From: CAYFJO01 sp964343305
GTDB taxonomy: Bacteria; Planctomycetota; Planctomycetia; Pirellulales; Pirellulaceae
Assembly (NCBI GenBank): GCA_964343305.1
Contig: CAYFJO010000023.1
Span: forward strand, 1-53,665
DNA: 53,665 nt
Direction: 5' to 3'
The notes beneath the pieces are model-generated. The model saw only the letters and a program-made list of their open reading frames with translations. It was not told where the DNA came from and made no database searches. Positions 44,421 to 53,240 of the stretch are shown in pieces; position 1 is the stretch's first letter; each line of letters starts with the position of its first letter. The position numbers were made by a program, and so were the translations under genes.

Positions 44421-44963
44421 TCACTCTTGAGGTCCAACCAACTCGACGAAATTGCCGTCGGGATCCTTAACGACGGTTAAGAAAACTCCCTCCGGAAATC
44501 CCTTGGGAAGTGGAACTGGTCCCTTCGCCAACGGTGGAACACCTGTCTTCTTCAGCCTCGCCATCGCGGCGTTGGTGTCGTTCACGAAAACGGTGATGTA
44601 GCTGAATCCCAGTTGGGCGTGAATGGAATCGCTTTTGCTTTTCTTGCTCTTCACCCCGGGCAACTGCATTAGTTTCAATTTCGTGGCCGATTCTCCTTCG
44701 CCAAGTACGAAAACTCGAATCTCTAAAGGTTGGTTGTCCGTTAAGCCAGAATCGGTTGCAAAGTCTGCTTCCACCTTGAAGCCGTCAATCTCCTTGAATC
44801 CGATCGCTTCGGTGTAAAACGCGGCTGCTTTTTTGATGTCACTGACAACGACACCCAGATCGATCGTCGTTTGCGCGAATTCACTGTCCGCACCACGAGT
44901 CGACGCAACACAGAAAATAAGTCCAAAGAGAATGCCAGCCAAGTTCAAGGATCGTAATTTCAT
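44421..44963 (-). CDS. Exported VOC (glyoxalase-fold) protein
   Basis: A 180-residue protein with an N-terminal signal peptide (LNLAGILFGLIFCVASTRGA). The rest is a VOC domain: AFYTEAIGFKEIDG, ITVFVNDTNAAMARLKKTGV and DPDGNFVELVG, with the metal-type E at the end (VKDPDGNFVELV). Export of a VOC protein is less common; catalytic role unknown. Confidence 0.75.
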   Translation of the reverse strand: MKLRSLNLAGILFGLIFCVASTRGADSEFAQTTIDLGVVVSDIKKAAAFYTEAIGFKEIDGFKVEADFATDSGLTDNQPLEIRVFVLGEGESATKLKLMQLPGVKSKKSKSDSIHAQLGFSYITVFVNDTNAAMARLKKTGVPPLAKGPVPLPKGFPEGVFLTVVKDPDGNFVELVGPQE

Positions 44964-45149
44964 TGTGATTCACCCTGTTATTAGTATTAGTTCGTTTCGG
45001 TTGATCGACGTTGGACTAATTCTAACTGCGCATGCGTCATCTTTCTTGGTTCCGTTCAAGCCTTGCCGGCGTTTTTGTTGAGCCGCACTTTGAATGACTC
45101 GCGACACGCCGCCCGCTTTGGTGCGCAGGGTTTGCCGCTGCTTGGCGGC

Positions 45150-45590
45150 TCAGGCGGCGGCCGTGTCGTAGGCGATCGTGTGGGCCTTGTCGGTGTCGGC
45201 TAGGCCGTGGTCGTACGGCTTGTCGGTTTGGGTTTGCGAGTTGTTGTAATTCGTGTTGGCCCGCGACGTGACGTCGGCCTCGACCCCCGTGATGCCGCTG
45301 TGCAGCGTCGTACGTTCGGTGTCCAATCACCCGCCAGCACTTCGTCGGCCACGGCCGTGGCTGCTTGGAAGGCGACCCATGTTTCACTGGTGCTGCTGAA
45401 CGTGCTGCCAGGCCCGCTTGCACGGCCACCAGCGACGCCTGCATGTTGGTGTTGTGCTCGGTGTACGCGGCCACGTCGAACACGCCAGCGCGGTATTGAC
45501 ATCTTCGCGATACTGCGAAGCGGCAGCGCCCGCCGACGTGTTGTACGTGTTCTCGTGCCCGGCGGCTAAGCGGAACTCCGTAAAACAGGG
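45150..45590 (-). pseudogene. Decayed fragment of an Ala/Tyr-rich repeat protein
   Basis: Read on the minus strand, pieces in three frames join into a repeated pattern: FRLAAGHENTYNTSAGAAAS and QYREDVNTAL, FDVAAYTEHNTNMQASLV, TFSSTSETWVAFQAATAVAD, and TTLHSGITGVEADVTSRANT ending in AYDTAAA at 45150. Such alternating A/T/Y sequences occur in giant planctomycete surface proteins. At least three frameshifts make it a pseudogene. It runs antisense under the first 200 bases of the following RHS frame. Confidence 0.6.
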
Positions 45591-47850
45591 TCTGACCCCA
45601 TGCATCACTCCCTCACACAACCGCTTGCTGTGGGATTCCAACAATCGATACGTGTACGACAACGAAGGCAACGTCATCCGGCGTTGGAACTACAAGCGCC
45701 TCAACAGTGCGACGACGGTCATCAATCAGGATAATCTCGTTGGCAGCGTTGTTCTCGGCACCTCTGTTGAGGTGACTTCCCCAGAATTCTCAGTGGAAGC
45801 GGGAGCCCATCGCATCCGTCTTGATTCGTTAAACATTGACACCACGCTATTGGTCGGGTTAGCACGAGTCACGCTAACGATTCGCGACAAGGATACCGGT
45901 CAACCTATCGCCAATACTCCGCTCCCAATGGATTTGACCAAAGAATTGCTCGGCGAAGCCACTGCGGATTTTCCATTCGCTCACGTTTATCGCTCGCTGC
46001 CTGTTCTCTGGGACGTCCAACTTGCGGCACATGACCGCCTGGAAATTGAACTGGAATTCGATTTCCCCGCAGCCGACCCGAATACGGGAATCGAAATCGA
46101 CGGCGGAAATCTGTACGTCGAAGTCGCGGAAAACCTTTACGGTTACGACTGGGACTACCAGAACCGCCTGACGGCAGTCAATGTCGAAGGCAACCCCGCG
46201 ACGGTCCAGTTGTCGGACAATTTTAATTGGACCGGCTACGCCTGGGATTCCACAACCAGTTATCTGTACGATGTCATCGGCAATCGCATCGGCACGACGG
46301 TGGACAACGGTCAAGTCCAAAAATGGTACTCAATTTACGAATCGGGCCAGCCGCTGTTGGAGTTTAATGAAAGCGGCGAGGTGGAACGAAGTCGTCTTTA
46401 CGCCGGTCCTGGCGGACCGTTGTTGGCGGTGGAAGACTACAATCCTGGGACAGGCTCCGTGCCAACGTCGGATATCGTGGTGTGGACGATGGCCGATCAT
46501 CAGGGAACGATTCGCGGGTTGTACTCCACGGAAGAGATTAACGGCGAGCGACGCAAAGAGCACATCACCTACGATCCCTTCGGTGGCCCCGACCAACCGG
46601 GCAATCCCTGGTTGGCCGATACGCATGCGCCGCTATGGAACATCGTGACCGCGCGGCACATGGGCATGGAATACGACGTCCACGCCGAATTGTATGTCGC
46701 GGGGAGTAACGTCTACGAACCCCTTGGCGGACGCTTGATGAGTCCGCGCGGCAGCGGAAACAATCCGTACATCTTTGCCGGCAACACGCCCGTCAATCGC
46801 AATGTCGCGGGACGCGGCACGACGTATACCAGCACTCCGGGCATGTCGGAAAACGAACTGTTCTGGGACCGCTACCAGCATTACTTTGATCCGCGTTCGA
46901 ATTGGGCCGAGGGCAATTATGTAGAGGGCACCATCCAAACGGCTGGCTGGGCGATGGCAATCGTTCCCGCCATCTATGCGGCACCAGGATATTTTGCGGC
47001 AATGGCTGGACTCTCCGCGGTGGAAACGACCATTGAGTCTTACGTCGCCAGTTACTTCGAGGCACCCTTCGATGCAGGTGCATCCTTCGCTAAAAACATG
47101 GCCATCAATTCCCTCACGTTTGGGATTGGCAACAAACTCAAATGGGGCGGAAAGATCGGGGCTTATTTGCTGAAAAAAGGAATTCAGATCACCGGCGACA
47201 CCGTGATTGATGTCGGGGTATATGGCTACGACCCTGGAATGGCGTTGGTAACAAACACGGTTGGCAGTTTCGGGGGCGAAGCAATAACGAGCCGCGTTCT
47301 GGCTCCCGCGTTTCGAGGCATTGGGCGTGCGGGACGTCGCGGATGGCAGGCTTTACGAGCATTCGATGGATTTGAGGTCGACTACGGAAGGGCATGGGCT
47401 GGAATGGGCTGGTCGATGCCAGCTTCAATCAAAATAAAATGGCGAAACGCAGTAGAGGATTTCGTTCATCCAGATTTGCAACACAACGGTGCGTTAAGGG
47501 CGTTGGCACGTGAAATCCACGATATGTATGCCCGCCCAAGGTGGATTCAGGATTCAGCAGTAGCCGTAGCTGAAGTCGTATCGCCAAATGGCAGACGATC
47601 GATCTGGGCATCGACTTCATTTAGGTTTACCCGACCACAACAAAGACGTCTCGCGCAACTTGGCGTGAACTTCGTTACCGGAGATAGCCATGCAGAAACG
47701 CACATAATTACTGCTTTGTCTGAACAATTTACAGATGGAGCAACCATCAAACGTTGGGGAATATCATGGACCACCGATCAAAAATGGTACCCCTGTTGGG
47801 AATGCCTGCCACACGTTACAAAGGTCACTTCCGGAATACTAGAGTTCTAA
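45418..47850 (+). CDS. 5'-truncated RHS protein with C-terminal deaminase-type toxin domain
   Basis: The open frame is 810 codons, but the first 70 are antisense of a decayed gene; recognisable RHS sequence begins at about 45627 (NRYVYDNEGNVIRRWNYK). RHS-type repeats and the RHS core end (VYEPLGGRLMSPRGSGNNPY, FAGNTPVN) lead into a hydrophobic linker (about 490-580). The last 130 residues carry HAE (758-760) and PCWEC (792-796), the zinc and proton-transfer motifs of cytidine-deaminase-fold toxins, followed by a short end (LEF, stop). The start is probably lost, so it may be an orphan tip moved by recombination. An immunity candidate begins one base after the stop. Confidence 0.75.
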   Translation: MHGHQRRLHVGVVLGVRGHVEHASAVLTSSRYCEAAAPADVLYVFSCPAAKRNSVKQGLTPCITPSHNRLLWDSNNRYVYDNEGNVIRRWNYKRLNSATTVINQDNLVGSVVLGTSVEVTSPEFSVEAGAHRIRLDSLNIDTTLLVGLARVTLTIRDKDTGQPIANTPLPMDLTKELLGEATADFPFAHVYRSLPVLWDVQLAAHDRLEIELEFDFPAADPNTGIEIDGGNLYVEVAENLYGYDWDYQNRLTAVNVEGNPATVQLSDNFNWTGYAWDSTTSYLYDVIGNRIGTTVDNGQVQKWYSIYESGQPLLEFNESGEVERSRLYAGPGGPLLAVEDYNPGTGSVPTSDIVVWTMADHQGTIRGLYSTEEINGERRKEHITYDPFGGPDQPGNPWLADTHAPLWNIVTARHMGMEYDVHAELYVAGSNVYEPLGGRLMSPRGSGNNPYIFAGNTPVNRNVAGRGTTYTSTPGMSENELFWDRYQHYFDPRSNWAEGNYVEGTIQTAGWAMAIVPAIYAAPGYFAAMAGLSAVETTIESYVASYFEAPFDAGASFAKNMAINSLTFGIGNKLKWGGKIGAYLLKKGIQITGDTVIDVGVYGYDPGMALVTNTVGSFGGEAITSRVLAPAFRGIGRAGRRGWQALRAFDGFEVDYGRAWAGMGWSMPASIKIKWRNAVEDFVHPDLQHNGALRALAREIHDMYARPRWIQDSAVAVAEVVSPNGRRSIWASTSFRFTRPQQRRLAQLGVNFVTGDSHAETHIITALSEQFTDGATIKRWGISWTTDQKWYPCWECLPHVTKVTSGILEF
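45586..45599. repeat. REP-like scar GGGTCTGACCCC
   Basis: Short palindrome (CAGGGTCTGACCCC), a sequence type often flanking REP-associated transposase (RAYT) elements. A variant GGGGTCGGGTCTC lies at 48610-48622 next to a RAYT relic. It marks the 5' side of the RHS frame. Confidence 0.5.
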
Positions 47851-47851
47851 C

Positions 47852-48472
47852 ATGAGTGCCTGGGAACACACATTCGAAATCGACGACTACCGACAAAGCG
47901 CTGAACGTGAACTTTCATGTCTTACAGAGCAAAAACAAATCGCTTTTGCGGCGTGGTGCTGTAAACGATTGCTGCCCGCACCCAACGCCCTGGATAATAG
48001 TTTAAGTTGCCAGTTCGATTTCATCCGAGAGATACTAGACAGTGTCTGGCAATATATTGTGAATGCCGAAGTACGAACAGAGTTCATTAGCGGCGCAATA
48101 CGTTGGTGTTTAGACGTGAAATGTGATGATGATTGCCGAAAGGATATCCGCAATCAACTGGAAGATGCGCTTGCTGCTGTTTATTCAACATTAGAGGGGA
48201 TTTTGTCGAATACGTTGAAAAATGTCGCTTTGGTTGGCGAAACAGCATTTGAAGCAGCCCACCACGCAGCCGTTGATGAGTACACGTGCGGCGAACCTAC
48301 GGTATTTGGACCAGAAGCAGCATCGGAAATGTTGGAAGCCACAGCGGAAAGTCCATTTGTGAAACGAGAAATAGAAATACAAACCAAACAACTGGATTAC
48401 CTGTTGAATTGTGGCGAAATCTCGCTAGACGATCGTCACCGTTTTGATTTCGACGAGGAGCCTGATCCCTGA
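47852..48472 (+). CDS. DUF416 (YjaG-like) protein, candidate immunity protein
   Basis: A 206-residue soluble, mostly helical protein. The opening SCLTEQKQIAFAAWCCKRLL resembles DUF416 (E. coli YjaG), including the AWCCxRLLP segment and the following FIREILDSVWQYIVN helix. The ATG is one base after the stop of the toxin-bearing gene (TAAcATG), as expected for coupled toxin and immunity genes. The sequence is AT-rich compared with flanking genes; one 60-base stretch from 48181 has 23 G+C. Function as the antidote to the deaminase domain is inference from position. Confidence 0.65.
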   Translation: MSAWEHTFEIDDYRQSAERELSCLTEQKQIAFAAWCCKRLLPAPNALDNSLSCQFDFIREILDSVWQYIVNAEVRTEFISGAIRWCLDVKCDDDCRKDIRNQLEDALAAVYSTLEGILSNTLKNVALVGETAFEAAHHAAVDEYTCGEPTVFGPEAASEMLEATAESPFVKREIEIQTKQLDYLLNCGEISLDDRHRFDFDEEPDP

Positions 48473-48645
48473 TGACGAGCCCGGTGTTTGCGCGGCCGCC
48501 GTGTGGTCAAAAAATTCGAACGAGCCAATAGTTGTTTGACAAGTTGAATTTAAGTCAGTCGAGACAACCGAATCTCGGCCAAGCGGATTGCCAGTGGCGG
48601 GCGGAAACGGGGTCGGGTCTCATTTTTGCATCTAGCCCTACTTTT

Positions 48646-48760
48646 TGGATGAAGTTTTTTTGCGTGGGCGGCCGGGATCACGCAAGGATGACTCCAACCC
48701 CAGACGTTTGGCTGTCCGTTGTTGCCAGACCGTTGTACTGGGGGCATAGCGGACGGAAGC
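48646..48760 (-). pseudogene. C-terminal relic of a REP-associated tyrosine transposase (RAYT)
   Basis: On the minus strand the frame ends VWQQRTAKRLGLESSLRDPG followed by a Lys-rich end. The TAKRLGLESSLR and GRPRKK pattern is the usual C-terminus of Y1_Tnp-type RAYT proteins. Only about 35-40 codons remain, with an REP-like GGGTC sequence just downstream. No catalytic HUH motif is left. It shows that a mobile element has visited this site. Confidence 0.55.
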
Positions 48761-48899
48761 AGCCCGTCGGGGCAAAGCTACCTGCACGTCCCCGGCCTCT
48801 CACTGTTGGCTCCAGAGATCCTGACATGAGACACTCTTTCTCCGACGATTCTCCATCACGAACCGGTTCTAGGTGCGTCAATTCAATGTCCGAGAATTT

Positions 48900-48969
48900 C
48901 TTTGCGCTCTTCGTTCCTCTGCGTTGAATTTCGGGCTCTTTCAAACGCAGAGGAACGAAGAGCGCAAAG
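48900..48969. repeat. Perfect 26-bp inverted repeat
   Basis: Arms at 48900-48925 and 48944-48969 are perfectly complementary (start CTTTGCGCTCTTCGTTCC), with an 18-base loop. No coding frame or T-run is associated. It resembles a dispersed palindromic element rather than a terminator. Confidence 0.85.
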
Positions 48970-48990
48970 ATTGAGGTCAAAAGACCGCCC

Positions 48991-49457
48991 CTGTATGTCA
49001 CGTTCTCTGCGCTCCGGCCCGCGAATAGGCCCGATCAACGAATCGTCCCAGTCGTTTGAAGCGATCAAGAATCTCCGGCCAATCTGCGCGCCCTGTGCCC
49101 AAAAAACACTCAATAACGAGTGATTCTCCGCAGCAAACTCCCGCGCCGGCCCAAAAAAATCTAACCAAACAAGCCAATCGCAAGTTTCGCCCATGTAAAT
49201 CATTGGATGTCCCTATACTGACCCCGGTTGTAAGCTGTTGCATGGTGTCCGTTCCTGTTGGAGGTTTTGGCGAGAACCAAAAAACACCATTGGGCCACGG
49301 ACGTCATTTTTCACCAATTCCAATTTGAATCTCAAGGTTCAGCCCCAGCCTTGTTTGCTACCACACGGACTGCACCCCATGACGCGGCATAGTTGATGAC
49401 TCTCATCATTTTGATCAAATTGTATGCTTGCTTCGGTGACCACCGTTTTAATGGGAG
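48991..49457. other. Gap without recognisable gene
   Basis: About 470 bases between the inverted repeat and the sulfatase/GH2 gene. A minus-strand frame (48883-49203) begins MIYMGETCDWLVWLDFFGPA but overlaps the inverted repeat and has no family similarity. No promoter or terminator could be assigned with confidence. Confidence 0.35.
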
Positions 49458-52400
49458 ATGAACTTGCTTGCTGGGAAACAACACTTGACATGCGCGTTGC
49501 TTACCTTCGGTGCTACCATCCTTTTCTGCTGCCATTCGGTGCTTGCCGCCGACCGATCGAATGTTTTGTTGGTCCTCGTCGACGACTTGAAACCGGCACT
49601 GGGCTGTTATGGCGATCCAATCGCCAAGACGCCGAATATTGATGCCCTGGCAGCGCGCGGGATGCGGTTTGAACTGGCTTATTGCAACCAAGCCGTCTGC
49701 GCCCCGTCGCGGTTTACGCTGATGCTCGGTTCGCACTCGACATCGACGGGGCTGTATGGACTTGGCAGCCAACTTCGGCAGATCGTGCCAGATGCCGTCA
49801 CCATGCCGCAGTACTTTGCCAACCATGGTGGGTATCGAACGGAGTCGCTTGGCAAAGTGTTTCATATCGGGCACGGCAATCATGGCGACTCGCAATCGTT
49901 CAGCGTGCCACACTTTCACGATAAGGTGATCGAGTATCTCGACCCAGCGAGTACTGACGGCGGTAAGCTCACGCGCGAAGAAGCTTTCTTTACGAATCAA
50001 AAGCTCGGTCAAATCAAGTCGCTGCCGCGCGGAGCGGCCTTTGAATCTCCCGATGTTGGCGACATGGAATATGCCGACGGCCGAGTCGCGGCGGAGACGA
50101 TCCGGCGGCTGCAAGCCGCCAAAGAGCGTCGCACCAGGGATGGCAAGCCGTTTTTCATGGTCGCTGGGTTCGCTCGACCGCATCTGCCGTTCAGCGCGCC
50201 GCAAAAGTATTGGGACCTGCATGACCCGTCCGCGTTGCCCATGCCAAAGTTTGAAGAACTGCCGGCCGATGCTCCGCCGGTCGCAGGAAAACGGGGCGGC
50301 GAAATCAGCAATTACAAACCGGTTCCAACAGAAAGAAACGCGCAGTATAGCGAGGAACTAAAACGGAAACTGATTCACGGTTACTATGCCAGCACCAGCT
50401 TCGTTGATGCGCAAATTGGCAAGGTGATCGACGAACTCGATCGGTTGGCGTTGACAGACAACACCATCGTCGTGTTGTGGGGTGATCATGGTTTTCATCT
50501 TGGCGATCTTGGCATCTGGACGAAGCACACCAATTACGAGCAGGCCAATCGGATTCCGATTCTTATCACGGCGCCTGGGATCGCAAAGCTAAATTCTTCG
50601 ACCGGGCAGCTTGCTGAGAGTGTGGATATTTTCCCGACGCTGGCGGAACTCGCGGGCCTGCCCGCTCCCAAGGGACCTCAGCCGATGGACGGTGTGAGCC
50701 TCGTGCCGGTGTTGAAAGATCCAGCGGCGCGCGTGAGGGACCATGCCTATCATGCTTATCCAAAGCAAAAACTTGGACGAGCGATTCGCACCGACCGATA
50801 CCGGCTCGTCGAGTGGCGAGCATTTGGCGAATCGGCGGAGTCGGTGGAATACGAGTTATATGACTACGAGACTGATCCTTTGGAAACACGAAACCTGGCG
50901 TCAACAAAACCTGAGCTTGTCGCCCAGCTCAAACGGACACTGGCGAAGTACCCCCAGCCGGTTGATCGAAACGGCAAGCCGACGTTCGACAAGTCGCCCC
51001 AAATCGCAAATCGCCCAATCACAATCACCGGCCACGTGAAGACAGCAGCGGGGCAGGGAGTCATCGTCGCGCAAGGTGGACGAGAACATGGCTACGCCGT
51101 CCACATGATCAACGGGCGGCTCGCGTTTGATGTTCGAGTGAAAGGCAACGTGACTCGCATTGCCGCGAAAGCGGATGCTCCCAAAGAATTCGACTTCGAT
51201 GCGACTTTGGCGGCCGATCGTCTCACGCTCTCGATCAATGGCCGGCAGGTCGGCGAGACGGCATCGCCAGGATTGATTCCGGTGCAACCCAAAGACGGAA
51301 TGAACATCGGGCGTGACGAACTCTCGGCGGCTGGCAACTACACGGCTCCGAATTCGTTCAATGGGATCGTCAGTGGATTAAAGGTGACACCAGGCAAGTT
51401 AGAAAGAAGCACAAGACCGTTTCAATCGGAACTGATCACGAAGTGGGGCGAAGACGTCACGGCCGGAAACGCGTGGACCGAATACCCGCGCCCCCAGATG
51501 CAACGCGGCCACTGGCAGAACCTCAATGGTCACTGGGAATACGCGATTACTCCGGCGGGGCAAACGGACGTTCCGACAGGCTGGGACGGCCGGATACTCG
51601 TTCCGTACTGCCTTGAATCGAAGCTGAGCGGTGTGCAGCGATTGCTCGACGCCAGCGAAGCACTCTGGTACCGCCGCGCGTTCCATGCGTCGAAGTCGGA
51701 CGCAGGGAAGACGCTGCTGAACTTTGAGGCCGTCGATTACCGCTGCGAGGTGTTCGTGAACGGCCGATCCGTTGGCACGCATCAGGGCGGGCACACTCCG
51801 TTTTCGTTCGACATCACCGAGGCGGTTCGCGAGGGAGAAAACGAATTGATCGTACGAGTAGAAGACGAGACGGAAGGCTGGCAGCTTCGCGGCAAGCAGG
51901 TCTTGACCGCTCGCGGCATCTGGTACACACAGGTGTCGGGAATTTGGCAGACCGTGTGGCTGGAACATGTCCCCGCGATGTACTTCAAGGACTTGAAGAT
52001 CAACACAAACGCTGAGTCGGGCAGCATCGAAATCCGGCCGGACGTTGTCGGCGCGAAGACACGCACGATGATGCGGGTCGTCGTCAAGGATGGCGATAAA
52101 AGCGTCGCGGAGATTCGCGAAACGATTCGTCGGGTGAAGCTGCGTATTCCGGATGCGAAACTTTGGTCGCCCGAATCACCTCACCTTTACTCGATTGAAA
52201 TCACGATCACCGATGTTCTTGGTAAGCCAATGGACCGAGTACACACCTATGCCGGAATCCGGTCGGTCGGAAAGGTCAAGGACGCTGATGGTCACTGGCG
52301 ATTTACGTTGAACGGCAAGCCAGTTTTTCATTGGGGACCGCTCGATCAGGGCTGGTGGCCGGATGGCTTGCTGACGCCGCCATCGGACGAAGCGATGTTG

Positions 52401-53240
52401 TTCGACATCCAGTGGCTGAAAGCGGCCGGTTTCAACATGATCCGCAAGCACATCAAAGTCGAACCGCGGCGCTACTACTACCACTGCGATCGGCTGGGCA
52501 TGCTGGTTTGGCAGGACCATGTCAGCGGCGGTGAGAAGTCCGGCTGGCCGGAGTGGACTCGCCTGAAGCCGAATCCAGTCGATGCCCAATGGCCGGAGAA
52601 AGAACACAAGCAGTTTATGCTGGAACTCAATCGGATGATTTCCGCGCTGGAGAACCATCCGTCGATTGTGTGCTGGGTGCCGTTGAACGAACGCTGGGGC
52701 CAGCACAAGACAATGGAAATTGGCAAGTGGACGGTCGAGCGAGATCCGTCACGTCATGTAAATATCGCCAGCGGCGGCAACTTCTGGCCCGTCGGCGACA
52801 TCGTTGACGCTCACAAGTACCCGCATCCGGAGTTTCCTTTTGTGGACGGCGCGGGCGGTCGCTTTGATAAGTACATCAAGGTCATGGGCGAGTTCGGCGG
52901 GCACGGCTATCCCGTGAAAGGTCATCTGTGGGACGCCAATCGCCGGAACTGGGGCTACGGCGGGCTGCCGCAGAATGAAGCCGAATACAAAGAACGTTAC
53001 GTCACGTCGCTCAACATGCTGAACGACCTGCGAGCACGAGGCATCGCCGCCGGCATCTACACTCAGACGACCGATGTCGAAGGCGAAATCAACGGCCTCA
53101 TGACGTACGACCGGAAGGTCATCAAGATTCCGGCGAAGGAACTGGCCGAACTGCACAAAATTCTGTTCAAGAAACCGTCTAAGACTGCGAGAGCCTCTCA
53201 GTCCGACAAGCACCTATATGGTCCAGGATTAGCGGAATGA
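49458..53240 (+). CDS. Sulfatase-LamG-glycoside hydrolase family 2 fusion
   Basis: A 1260-residue exported enzyme joining desulfation to glycosidic cleavage. Residues about 1-30 are a signal peptide. The sulfatase domain (30-510) has formylglycine site C81 in CAPSR, metal residues in LVDDLKPALG and WGDHGFHLGD. A LamG/concanavalin-like domain follows (about 515-655, IANRPITITGHVK to SGLKV). The C-terminal 600 residues are a GH2 glycosidase: sugar-binding (FVNGRSVGTHQGGHTPFSFD), Ig-like and TIM-barrel parts, with acid/base E1078 in PLNERWG and candidate nucleophile E1145 in MGEFGGHG. This would remove sulfate and then hydrolyse the sugar of one polysaccharide. Its stop overlaps the next sulfatase start as ATGA. 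Confidence 0.85.
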   Translation: MNLLAGKQHLTCALLTFGATILFCCHSVLAADRSNVLLVLVDDLKPALGCYGDPIAKTPNIDALAARGMRFELAYCNQAVCAPSRFTLMLGSHSTSTGLYGLGSQLRQIVPDAVTMPQYFANHGGYRTESLGKVFHIGHGNHGDSQSFSVPHFHDKVIEYLDPASTDGGKLTREEAFFTNQKLGQIKSLPRGAAFESPDVGDMEYADGRVAAETIRRLQAAKERRTRDGKPFFMVAGFARPHLPFSAPQKYWDLHDPSALPMPKFEELPADAPPVAGKRGGEISNYKPVPTERNAQYSEELKRKLIHGYYASTSFVDAQIGKVIDELDRLALTDNTIVVLWGDHGFHLGDLGIWTKHTNYEQANRIPILITAPGIAKLNSSTGQLAESVDIFPTLAELAGLPAPKGPQPMDGVSLVPVLKDPAARVRDHAYHAYPKQKLGRAIRTDRYRLVEWRAFGESAESVEYELYDYETDPLETRNLASTKPELVAQLKRTLAKYPQPVDRNGKPTFDKSPQIANRPITITGHVKTAAGQGVIVAQGGREHGYAVHMINGRLAFDVRVKGNVTRIAAKADAPKEFDFDATLAADRLTLSINGRQVGETASPGLIPVQPKDGMNIGRDELSAAGNYTAPNSFNGIVSGLKVTPGKLERSTRPFQSELITKWGEDVTAGNAWTEYPRPQMQRGHWQNLNGHWEYAITPAGQTDVPTGWDGRILVPYCLESKLSGVQRLLDASEALWYRRAFHASKSDAGKTLLNFEAVDYRCEVFVNGRSVGTHQGGHTPFSFDITEAVREGENELIVRVEDETEGWQLRGKQVLTARGIWYTQVSGIWQTVWLEHVPAMYFKDLKINTNAESGSIEIRPDVVGAKTRTMMRVVVKDGDKSVAEIRETIRRVKLRIPDAKLWSPESPHLYSIEITITDVLGKPMDRVHTYAGIRSVGKVKDADGHWRFTLNGKPVFHWGPLDQGWWPDGLLTPPSDEAMLFDIQWLKAAGFNMIRKHIKVEPRRYYYHCDRLGMLVWQDHVSGGEKSGWPEWTRLKPNPVDAQWPEKEHKQFMLELNRMISALENHPSIVCWVPLNERWGQHKTMEIGKWTVERDPSRHVNIASGGNFWPVGDIVDAHKYPHPEFPFVDGAGGRFDKYIKVMGEFGGHGYPVKGHLWDANRRNWGYGGLPQNEAEYKERYVTSLNMLNDLRARGIAAGIYTQTTDVEGEINGLMTYDRKVIKIPAKELAELHKILFKKPSKTARASQSDKHLYGPGLAE

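Noticed and set aside
48883..49203. Minus-strand frame starting MIYMGETCDWLVWLDFF
   Set aside because: No family similarity and it runs through the perfect inverted repeat; kept only as a note.
49332..50222. Minus-strand frame of 296 codons across the start of the sulfatase/GH2 gene
   Set aside because: Antisense of conserved sulfatase codons, with no protein-like motifs.
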